Source: Candidatus Rokuibacteriota bacterium
GTDB lineage: Bacteria; JAUVQV01
Assembly: GCA_030597995.1 (NCBI GenBank)
Contig: JAUVQV010000065.1
Coordinates: 1-6,124 of the forward strand
DNA: 6,124 nucleotides
Reading direction: 5' to 3'
The notes below the pieces were generated by a model. That model made no database searches, was not told the DNA's origin, and saw only the letters and a list, made by a program, of their open reading frames with translations. Position 1 is the first letter of the stretch, and the number at the start of each line of letters is the position of its first letter. Positions 1 to 6,124 of this stretch are shown here, one piece after another. A program made the position numbers and the translations under genes.

Positions 1-2356
1 CTCCCGCTTTGAACTTGAAGTTGACCAGGGATTTCTTTAGGACCTCATCCATGTTCTCAACCAGGCTGAACTTCAGAACCTTGCGGATGTTTGCCGGCAA
101 GACCTTGAGATCCTTGGCATTTTCTTCGGGGACAATGATATGGTGAAGGCCCGCCCGGTGTGCGGCCAACAACTTTTCCTTGAGGCCACCGACCGGCAGT
201 ACTCGACCGCGGAGGGTGATCTCGCCGGTCATGGCGATCTTTTTCTTCACCGGGATTCGAGTCAGGGCGGACGCCATGGCAGTGCAGATGGTAATACCGG
301 CCGAGGGGCCGTCTTTCGGTATTGCTCCTTCGGGGATGTGTATGTGGATATCTATTTTCTGATAGAAATCCTGCGGAAGTCCGAAAATTTTCGCTCGCGT
401 GCGAATATAGGAGAGAGCGGCCCGGGCCGATTCCTGCATCACCTCGCCGAGTTTTCCGGTCAGGATTAACTTTCCCTTCCCACTCATGAGATTGGTCTCA
501 ATTGCCAGGAGATCTCCGCCCACCTCGGTCCAAGCCAAACCCGTTGCTACCCCGATCTCATTTCTCAGCTCGGCTTTACTATGAGAAAATTTTGCTACCC
601 CCAGATACTTCTCCAGGGATCGAACCGTTATCCTGGATCTTATGTTCTTGCCGCCACTGACAACTTTCCGGGCAGTCTTGCGACACAAGGCGGCTATTTC
701 CCTCTCCAGATTGCGTACCCCAGCCTCACGGGTATACTTTTGAACAATCTCCCGGAGAACGCTTTCCGGGATAGCAAGATTCCGGGGGGGAAGGCCGTTG
801 GCCAGGAGCTGCTTCGGTATCAGATACTGCTTGGCTATCTTCACCTTCTCGAGCTCCGTATATCCGGGCAGGGATATGATTTCCATCCGATCGAGAAGTG
901 GAGACGGGATAGTGAATTTGGCATTGGCCGTAGTGATGAACATAACCTCCGAGAGATCGAAATCCACTTCCAAATAATGGTCATTGAAAGTGTGATTCTG
1001 CTCCGGATCGAGAACTTCAAGAAGAGCGGCGGCAGGGTCGCCACGAAAATCCATTCCTATCTTGTCCACTTCATCCAACAGGAAAACCGGATTCTTGCTC
1101 TTCCCCTTTTTCAACGACTGTATGATGCGGCCGGGGAGAGATCCGATGTAGGTCCGGCGGTGTCCGCGAATCTCCGCCTCATCACGGACCCCGCCCAGGG
1201 AAAGGCGGACAAAGTTTCTCCCCGTGGCCCGGGCGACGGACTTGGCCAAAGAAGTTTTGCCCACACCCGGAGGGCCTACGAGACAGAGAATGGGTCCTTT
1301 TATCTTCTTCACGAGGTGCGTGACCGAGAGATACTCAAGTATTCGTTCCTTGACTTTTTCCAGGCCGTAGTGATCCTCATTTAATATTTTCTCTGCTTCC
1401 TGGATGTCGAGCTTGTCCTGCGTACGCTTGCTCCAAGGCAGAGAAATCAACCAGTCCAGGTAATTGCGAACCACCGTGGCTTCGGCGGAAAGGGGCGGCA
1501 TCAGCTCCAGTTTCTTCATCTCGCGCTGGGACTTCTCATTCGCCTCGGCGCTCATCTTGGCCTTTTTTATCTGGTTCCTTAATTCTTCGATTTCACTTTT
1601 GAACTCGTCTTTCTTCCCCAACTCCTTTTGAATAGCCTTCATCTGCTCCAGAAGGTAGTATTCCTTCTGGGTTTTCTCCATCTGCCGCTTGACCTTGCCG
1701 TGGATCTTCCGCTCCACTACTAATATCTCGTTCTCTGCATTGAGAACATGAAGGAGCTTTTCCAAAAGGAGCTTGGTGTTGGGGATTTCCAGCAGGTTTT
1801 GCTTATCCGGGATTCTGATCAGGAGGTTGGCGCTGATCGTGTCAGCCAGCTTGTCGGCCTCAGTGATCGTGGAGATGGTCATTAACAACTCCGGAGGGAT
1901 CTTGCGGCTGAGTTTAACATACTTTTCAAACTGGCTGGTCACCGATCGCTTCAGAGCCTCGATCTCCTGGGTTTTGGTTGTTTCGACCGGCAATATCTCG
2001 GCCGTGGCGACCAAATGTCCCTCCCGCAATTCCCGTGAATGAATCTGCACGCGCCGGAGACCCTCTACCAGGATCTTGACCGTGTTGTCCGGCAGTTTCA
2101 AGATCTGCAGGATTTCGGCCTGGGTCCCTACATCATAGATATCCTCCGGGTTGGGATCGTCGATGTTGGGATGGCGCTGGGCGGAGAGCACAATTGTCTT
2201 ATCCCGAACCATGGCATTCTCTATTGCGGAGATGGACTTTTCCCGTCCCACGAAGAGGGGGCATATCATGTGTGGAAACACCACAATATCCCTGAGGGGC
2301 AGGAGGGGAAGCTCCAGCTTTTTATCTTTGTCTTTATCATCTTTTATCTTCGACAT
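1..2356 (-). CDS. lon: ATP-dependent Lon protease (LonA type), C-terminus cut by window edge
   Basis: Cytoplasmic AAA+ serine protease that unfolds and degrades misfolded and regulatory proteins as a hexamer. 785 residues are visible and the frame is still open at position 1. The order is typical: an N-terminal substrate-binding domain beginning [15 protein letters not shown] (from about residue 14); a long Lys/Glu-rich helical region (about 190-310); the AAA+ module with Walker A GPPGVGKT (361-368) and Walker B LLDEVD (residues 426-431); and the C-terminal protease domain with catalytic Ser685 in KDGPSAGIT and catalytic Lys728 in GGLKEK. Each of these sites lies 5-6 residues after its E. coli counterpart (S679, K722), so probably only about 5-25 residues are missing. 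The start ATG at 2356 is preceded by a good Shine-Dalgarno sequence. No internal stop or frameshift was seen. The gene is divergent from the DUF4159 gene. Family assignment is essentially certain. Confidence 0.97.
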   Translation of the reverse strand, partial: MSKIKDDKDKDKKLELPLLPLRDIVVFPHMICPLFVGREKSISAIENAMVRDKTIVLSAQRHPNIDDPNPEDIYDVGTQAEILQILKLPDNTVKILVEGLRRVQIHSRELREGHLVATAEILPVETTKTQEIEALKRSVTSQFEKYVKLSRKIPPELLMTISTITEADKLADTISANLLIRIPDKQNLLEIPNTKLLLEKLLHVLNAENEILVVERKIHGKVKRQMEKTQKEYYLLEQMKAIQKELGKKDEFKSEIEELRNQIKKAKMSAEANEKSQREMKKLELMPPLSAEATVVRNYLDWLISLPWSKRTQDKLDIQEAEKILNEDHYGLEKVKERILEYLSVTHLVKKIKGPILCLVGPPGVGKTSLAKSVARATGRNFVRLSLGGVRDEAEIRGHRRTYIGSLPGRIIQSLKKGKSKNPVFLLDEVDKIGMDFRGDPAAALLEVLDPEQNHTFNDHYLEVDFDLSEVMFITTANAKFTIPSPLLDRMEIISLPGYTELEKVKIAKQYLIPKQLLANGLPPRNLAIPESVLREIVQKYTREAGVRNLEREIAALCRKTARKVVSGGKNIRSRITVRSLEKYLGVAKFSHSKAELRNEIGVATGLAWTEVGGDLLAIETNLMSGKGKLILTGKLGEVMQESARAALSYIRTRAKIFGLPQDFYQKIDIHIHIPEGAIPKDGPSAGITICTAMASALTRIPVKKKIAMTGEITLRGRVLPVGGLKEKLLAAHRAGLHHIIVPEENAKDLKVLPANIRKVLKFSLVENMDEVLKKSLVNFKFKAG

Positions 2357-2368
2357 GCCTCACCTCTC
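2357..2368 (-). promoter_or_regulatory. Shine-Dalgarno sequence of lon
   Basis: Reading the minus strand, GAGAGGTGAGGC directly precedes the ATG at 2356. The AGGTGA core ends three bases before the start codon and matches the 16S rRNA anti-Shine-Dalgarno. This fixes the lon start and is the strongest ribosome binding site in the window. Confidence 0.8.
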
Positions 2369-2539
2369 TTTTGCCTTCAGCAAAGACGGGTAACAAAACC
2401 CCCTTTTGATTTGAGATTCCAGTTTTGCAGGAAAGTTTCAGAAAAATGACCTCAAAACCGCATTCAATCATTCTCAGTTGCTTGTTCTCTCCCTCCCGCC
2501 TCAGCGGACGCTTGCAGAGTTCGCAAAAATCGTTACTAT

Positions 2540-2561
2540 TACTATACGGAGTATACTATAC
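2540..2561. repeat. Direct repeat TACTATAC with 14-bp period, possible operator or overlapping -10 elements
   Basis: TACTATAC occurs at 2540-2547 and again at 2554-2561. Between and overlapping them is the perfect 8-bp palindrome AGTATACT at 2550-2557. A further partial copy, TTACTATT, lies just upstream (2533-2540). The block sits between the divergent genes. It could be a regulator binding site or a set of AT-rich -10-like sequences; the repetition is seen directly and the function is inferred. Confidence 0.35.
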
Positions 2562-2610
2562 TTACATTAAAATGGCGCAAAAACTTCCATCCCGTGGGAT
2601 AGCTGCGGTA

Positions 2611-3408
2611 ATGAGCAAGCCTTTCAGGCGGCGCCGGTTCCTGCAACTGGCTCTGGCGGGTCTCTGCGGCCTGGCGGACCAAATCCGGCCCGGCCCCCTG
2701 GCCGCTTTTCCGAGGTACGATTCGAGCAGGGCGAAGGATACTATCAAGAAGTTTTCCTTCGCCCAACTGGTGTACCGGAAGGGAAAGTGGGATCCCGATC
2801 CCTCGGCGGTTTCCCAACTGCTTCACGAACTGGAAGCGACGACCAGTGTGGAAGCATTCTCGGAGCGGGTAGATTTGAAGCTCAGTTCGCCGGAGTTGTT
2901 TTCCTATCCCTTTCTTTATATCACCGGCGTTGAAGATTTCGAGCCTTTTCCGGAACCTGAGATCAAACTCCTTCGCGCTTTCCTGAAAGCCGGGGGCACT
3001 CTGGTTGGCGATGACAGCGCGGCTACCCCAGGTTACGGCTTTGACTCCGCCTTTCGAAGAGAGATAGCCCGGGTTTTTCCTGATCTCCCCTTGAAGCGCC
3101 TCCCATCAGAGCACACCATTTTCAGGTCCTTTTTTCTGATCCGCGGTATGGGTGGTCGCCGGATTGCAAGCCCTTTCCTTGAGGGCATAACCCTCCAAAA
3201 TCGCACCGCAGTGGTGTACTGCCCGAATGCTCTCGGGGCCGCCTGGGCAAAGGATACCCTTGGGCGCTGGGTGCACCCCTGTACTCCCGGGGGCGAGCGG
3301 CAACGCCGTTTGGCTTTTCAACTCGGTGTGAATCTGGTGTTGTATGCTCTCTGCGACGATTACAAGCAGGATCGGATACACCTTCCCTTCCTGCGCCAGA
3401 AAATTTAA
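2611..3408 (+). CDS. DUF4159 domain protein with twin-arginine (Tat) signal peptide
   Basis: Protein of 265 residues, exported; biochemical function unknown. The start at ATG 2611 is chosen because it begins directly with a Tat signal: RRRRFLQL (residues 6-13) fits RRxFL, followed by a hydrophobic stretch to about 22 and a likely cleavage near 31-33. An upstream ATG at 2572 or 2425 would only add an implausible leader, and the ribosome binding site at 2611 is weak in any case. The mature part is a full DUF4159 domain: FAQLVYRKGKWDPDP (50-64), YPFLYITG (99-106), LLRAFLKAGGTLVGDDSA (120-137), FRREIARVFPDLPLKRLPSEH (148-168), VVYCPNALGAAW (201-212) and FQLGVNLVLYAL (236-247). The family is thought to have a Rossmann-like fold. 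The vWA gene follows after 50 bp with no terminator between, so the two are probably one transcript. Family assignment is strong; periplasmic location is inferred from the signal. Confidence 0.88.
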   Translation: MSKPFRRRRFLQLALAGLCGLADQIRPGPLAAFPRYDSSRAKDTIKKFSFAQLVYRKGKWDPDPSAVSQLLHELEATTSVEAFSERVDLKLSSPELFSYPFLYITGVEDFEPFPEPEIKLLRAFLKAGGTLVGDDSAATPGYGFDSAFRREIARVFPDLPLKRLPSEHTIFRSFFLIRGMGGRRIASPFLEGITLQNRTAVVYCPNALGAAWAKDTLGRWVHPCTPGGERQRRLAFQLGVNLVLYALCDDYKQDRIHLPFLRQKI

Positions 3409-3458
3409 TTTTCCAAGCATATTACCGCACCGACACATTTCTCGACTCCGAGACTGTC

Positions 3459-5726
3459 GTGCCATTGCCGGCAATTAACGATATGGAAGGATTGGTCAGG
3501 TTTCATTCGGAGTTCAAGATCGGAACTCCGGATTATTGGGTGGTGCTGCTGACAATTTTACTCTTCGGCGCAGCCATCTGGCAATTTACCATTCTTCGTG
3601 CCCGTTTCTCTGCAGCTGTGACTCTGTTCCTGGTTCTTTTACGCTCGCTGGCCCTCGGGATGGCAATATTCTTTCTCTTGGAACCGCATTTTTTGCGAGA
3701 GCGTCTGGAAAAATTCCGTCCTGCCCTAGCGGTAGCCGTTGACACTTCCCAGAGCATGGGATTGACCGGGGGCCTGAGTCACACAAGATTGGAAAGAGTG
3801 AAGTCCCTTTTAGGGGATTCGAAATTTGACGAGTTGGGCGGAAAATATTTCCTGGAATATTACTCTTTTTCAGATACGAGCCATCGCATTTCACCGGAGA
3901 GCATTAAAGATCTTCAGCCGCTCGGTCAGCAGACCGATCTGGAGAAAGCCTTGGGAGACATCTGGGAAAAGAGTCCGGCTGCTCTCGGAGCGGTCCTGGT
4001 ATTTACCGATGGAGGTCACAAGCCGGAATCAGAAAACCCGTTTCCTCCATCCTCAGGGCGGGGTATCCCGGTCATATTTGTGGGAGTGGGGCAGGGGGAA
4101 AATGTCAGCGATGCCGAGATTATCGGCGTGCATTCGGCGGGATTGGCCTTTGCCGGGCAACCCGCCAGGCTTACCGTTCGACTCCGGGCCCGGGGTTTTC
4201 AGGGCCGGGAACTGCCTCTGCTGCTGAAAAGGGGGGAGCAGGTTATCCTTTCACAGATATTACGCTTCTCTGAGGCAGTGGAGGAAAGGGAAGTGGAAAT
4301 GAAGTGGGTGCCGCCCGGTCCCGGGACTTACCATCTGTCAGCCGAGATTCCCTCACAGGCCGAGGAACACATCAAGGACAATAACCAGCTCGAATTCACG
4401 CTCCAGGCGGTGAGAGACAAAATCCGTGTTCTGCTCCTCAGTGGCCGCCCCGGCTGGAATTACCGTTTCCTGAGAGAGGCTTTGAAAGGGGATCCCAGTA
4501 TCGACCTGATTTCATTTATTATCCTCCGCACCGCTGCCGACGCCGTAAACGTCCCGGAACAGGAGTTGAGCCTCATCCCGTTTCCGACCAAGAAAATATT
4601 TCTTGAGGAGCTCACGAACTTCGATATTCTCATCTTCGACAACTTTTCATACCAGCCGTATCTTCCCCAGGAATACCTGGGACGGGTGAGGGAGTTCATC
4701 GACAGCGGCGGGGCGTTCTGGATGCTCGGCGGCCCCCTCGCCTTCACAGCCGGGGGATATAAAGGCAATCCTATCGAAGAGGTCCTCCCGGTAAACCTTA
4801 CCGACCCCGCCGAGGGAAAAGGCTATATTTCGGAGAGGGTCCATCCCCGACTCACAGAAACCGGCCGGCGGCATCCATTCTTTCAGGATTTGGGTGAAAT
4901 TTCACCTGAAAAATTGCCCGCGTTCGAAGGGTACAACGATGCCGGCGCCGTCAAGGAAGGAGGGGTGGTGCTGGTAGATTATCCTTTTTCCACTCACGGC
5001 GAGCAACCTCTGCTGGTGCTGGGGCGATACGGAGAAGGACGCACCATGGCTGTGTTGACGGATTCTCTCTGGAAGTGGAACTTCGAACTGGCCGGACGCG
5101 GCCAAGGGAGCCGTTTCTACCATACTCTGATACGTCAAGCTGTGCGCTGGTCGGTGGGAGACCCGCAGCTTCAACCGGTGAAGATCGAGCTGGAACGAGA
5201 CCACATTCTTCCGGGTGAAAAGCTTATGGCCCGCCTTCAGGTGCTGGGGGAGGACTATTTGCCGAGCAGCGATCCAGAGCTGGAAGTAGGACTCAGTTCA
5301 CGCGGCGGACCCCTGAGATCACTGCCCTTTCGCGCCGAAGCCCCGGGGGTCTTCATCGTCGAAACCGAGATCTCAGAACCCGGAACATTCGAGCTGGAGG
5401 CGACTGTAAATCGTGGCGGTTCCCAATACGGGCAGGACCGAGCTTCCCTGACAGTTTCCTGGCCGGTCGGAGAGTACCGCAATCCCGGTCGCAATCTGGA
5501 GGCCCTCCGGGAGTTCAGCGCGAGGCACCCCGGTGCCGTGTTGGAACTGGGCGAAATCAAGGAAACGATGCATCAACTGCAACGGATACTGAATGATCTG
5601 GCCCCGGACTATCGTCTCAAATTCGAAGAGAAACAGGGATTGTGGGAACAGTTATGGGTATTCGGATTGTTTCTTGCCGTGCTCGGTACCGAATGGGTCA
5701 CTCGGAAACGCTGCGGACTGGAATAA
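3459..5726 (+). CDS. Membrane-anchored vWA / GATase-like domain protein
   Basis: Protein of 755 residues if started at GTG 3459; ATG 3483 (MEGLVRF) is a good alternative, and neither has a clear ribosome binding site. Layout: two membrane helices (about 27-46 and 51-74) joined by a short Arg-rich loop; a vWA domain (about 88-215) with an intact MIDAS site, DTSQS (D95, S97, S99), T159 in QQTDLEKAL and D184 in VFTDGG; an Ig-like beta region (about 222-317); a GATase1-like alpha/beta domain (about 321-565, from KIRVLLLSGRPGWNYRFL); a second beta-rich region (about 570-668); and a final membrane helix (about 728-746) ending RKRCGLE. Positive charges in the first loop and at the C-terminus place the large middle part in the periplasm. 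The GATase-like domain has no cysteine, and the only Cys in the protein is C752, so amidotransferase activity is unlikely. Proteins of this type usually sit next to DUF4159, as here. They are probably assembly or sensing factors, but the function is unproven. Confidence 0.9.
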   Translation: MPLPAINDMEGLVRFHSEFKIGTPDYWVVLLTILLFGAAIWQFTILRARFSAAVTLFLVLLRSLALGMAIFFLLEPHFLRERLEKFRPALAVAVDTSQSMGLTGGLSHTRLERVKSLLGDSKFDELGGKYFLEYYSFSDTSHRISPESIKDLQPLGQQTDLEKALGDIWEKSPAALGAVLVFTDGGHKPESENPFPPSSGRGIPVIFVGVGQGENVSDAEIIGVHSAGLAFAGQPARLTVRLRARGFQGRELPLLLKRGEQVILSQILRFSEAVEEREVEMKWVPPGPGTYHLSAEIPSQAEEHIKDNNQLEFTLQAVRDKIRVLLLSGRPGWNYRFLREALKGDPSIDLISFIILRTAADAVNVPEQELSLIPFPTKKIFLEELTNFDILIFDNFSYQPYLPQEYLGRVREFIDSGGAFWMLGGPLAFTAGGYKGNPIEEVLPVNLTDPAEGKGYISERVHPRLTETGRRHPFFQDLGEISPEKLPAFEGYNDAGAVKEGGVVLVDYPFSTHGEQPLLVLGRYGEGRTMAVLTDSLWKWNFELAGRGQGSRFYHTLIRQAVRWSVGDPQLQPVKIELERDHILPGEKLMARLQVLGEDYLPSSDPELEVGLSSRGGPLRSLPFRAEAPGVFIVETEISEPGTFELEATVNRGGSQYGQDRASLTVSWPVGEYRNPGRNLEALREFSARHPGAVLELGEIKETMHQLQRILNDLAPDYRLKFEEKQGLWEQLWVFGLFLAVLGTEWVTRKRCGLE

Positions 5727-5740
5727 CCGTATTGCGCAGG

Positions 5741-6124
5741 CTACTTTTTAATCCGAAGCCGGAATTTTCGGTCTCCCTGGTGGGGGTCGTGACAGTATCC
5801 GCAATCCTTCTTCCGGAGAATTGAAACATCTTCGCTGCCCTGAATCAATAAGTGCTTCAGGGAATCTTCTTTCTCGTGGCAAAGAAAGCAGAGCTCTTCT
5901 CCTGTTTTTACCAGGAAGGCGGGATTGTTCTGGCCGTGGGGGTCATGACAGACGGTGCAACTCCCCACGGCAACCGGACCGTGGATATACTTGGCGCCTA
6001 TTTTCCGTTCGTGGCATTTTGCACAGAGGACGGAGTTGTCCTCGGGGATAAGATAACTGTTTGAATTTTTTTCGTGACAGACATAGCAGTCCTTCTTGCT
6101 TATAATCCCGTGGGAAAAGTATAA
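5741..6124 (-). CDS. Multiheme c-type cytochrome, doubled-CXXCH type (C-terminal part only)
   Basis: The reading frame is open through the window edge at 6124 and ends at TAG (5741-5743), giving 127 visible residues. The start lies outside; an internal GTG at 5968 is not the real start, because the upstream codons continue the same domain. Five heme-binding motifs are seen: CYVCH, CAKCH, CTVCH, CFLCH and CGYCH, at visible residues 13, 34, 56, 79 and 108. The stretch YIHGPVAVGSCTVCHDPHG, followed by LCFLCH, is the hallmark of the paired/doubled CXXCH family, and CGYCHDPH near the end repeats the pattern. Such proteins are exported, and hemes are attached covalently in the periplasm; they carry electrons in anaerobic or extracellular respiration. 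Signal peptide and total heme number cannot be seen. The gene converges on the vWA gene with 14 bp between stops. Its partner and exact pathway are unknown. Confidence 0.88.
   Translation of the reverse strand, partial: LYFSHGIISKKDCYVCHEKNSNSYLIPEDNSVLCAKCHERKIGAKYIHGPVAVGSCTVCHDPHGQNNPAFLVKTGEELCFLCHEKEDSLKHLLIQGSEDVSILRKKDCGYCHDPHQGDRKFRLRIKK

Larger units (their letters stand above)
2357..2610. promoter_or_regulatory. Divergent intergenic region between lon and the DUF4159 gene
   Basis: About 254 bp separate the two divergent starts, so the promoters of both genes should lie here. The part near lon is mixed in composition. The part at about 2520-2575 is clearly AT-rich, with repeated TACTATAC. 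A weak sigma70-like candidate on the plus strand is TTGCAG (2512-2517), a 16-base spacer, then TACTAT (2534-2539). TATACT at 2552-2557 is a better -10 but has no fitting -35. No convincing -35/-10 pair was found for lon. No CIRCE heat-shock operator and no clear sigma32-type sequence was seen. An open frame from ATG 2425 crosses this region but is judged to be non-coding upstream of 2611. Confidence 0.5.

Noticed and set aside
140..469. Open frame of 109 codons on the plus strand
   Set aside because: It is antisense to the Lon protease domain, including the catalytic Ser and Lys codons, and has no family resemblance.
581..1384. Open frame of 267 codons on the plus strand
   Set aside because: It lies fully antisense to the AAA+ and protease parts of lon, whose conserved motifs are clear. 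The translation shows no recognisable family and is explained as a shadow of lon codon use.
2039..2449. Open frame of 136 codons on the plus strand
   Set aside because: Most of it is antisense to the Lon N-terminal domain. The rest crosses the intergenic region without domain features.
2425..2610. 62-codon N-terminal extension of the DUF4159 protein
   Set aside because: The extension is low in recognisable structure, crosses the AT-rich promoter-like block, and would place the Tat signal deep inside the protein.
2647..2670. Possible lipoprotein signal (Cys at residue 19 in LAGLCG)
   Set aside because: The residue before the Cys is Leu, where a lipobox needs Gly, Ala or Ser. The Cys lies within the hydrophobic core of the Tat signal.
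3106..3474. Open frame of 122 codons on the minus strand
   Set aside because: It is antisense to the conserved C-terminal half of DUF4159, without family features.
5753..5771. Small inverted repeat CCGAA / TTCGG as a terminator
   Set aside because: The stem is only 5 bp, there is no T-run after it on either strand, and it lies inside the cytochrome coding region.
5821..6064. Short plus-strand open frames of 70-76 codons
   Set aside because: They are antisense to the five-CXXCH cytochrome, whose motifs are unmistakable on the minus strand.

Overview
The window holds four protein-coding genes, two of them cut by the window edges. Going left to right: a nearly complete ATP-dependent Lon protease on the minus strand (its last few codons lie beyond position 1); a 254-bp divergent intergenic region; a plus-strand pair made of a Tat-exported DUF4159 protein and a large membrane-anchored protein with a von Willebrand A (vWA) domain and a glutamine-amidotransferase-like (GATase-like) domain; and, converging on that pair with only 14 bp between, the C-terminal part of a multiheme c-type cytochrome on the minus strand with five CXXCH motifs visible.

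The organism looks like a diderm (Gram-negative) bacterium with respiratory capacity based on multiheme cytochromes. The evidence is the twin-arginine signal, a vWA protein whose charge pattern places its bulk in the periplasm, and the doubled-CXXCH cytochrome. From general knowledge, DUF4159 plus vWA/GATase-like pairs are common in Acidobacteriota, Planctomycetota, the former Deltaproteobacteria and several uncultured sediment lineages. The sequence alone does not choose between these. Base composition looks moderate (about 50-55% GC by eye) and even across the window, with no insertion sequence, phage, CRISPR or tRNA/rRNA signal.

The functional core is the DUF4159-vWA pair. Both proteins are predicted to act outside the cytoplasmic membrane, and both carry a Rossmann/flavodoxin-like alpha/beta domain with a similar 'helix-GG-strand' stretch. 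The vWA domain keeps a complete metal-ion (MIDAS) site. The GATase-like domain lacks the nucleophilic cysteine, so it is more likely a binding module than an enzyme. In many genomes such pairs end a longer cluster with a MoxR AAA+ ATPase, a DUF58 protein and a BatA-like protein. Here those genes are absent on both sides and the pair sits alone between lon and the cytochrome. Its biological role is not established, and this is the most interesting part of the window. lon is ordinary housekeeping protein quality control, and the cytochrome is an electron carrier.
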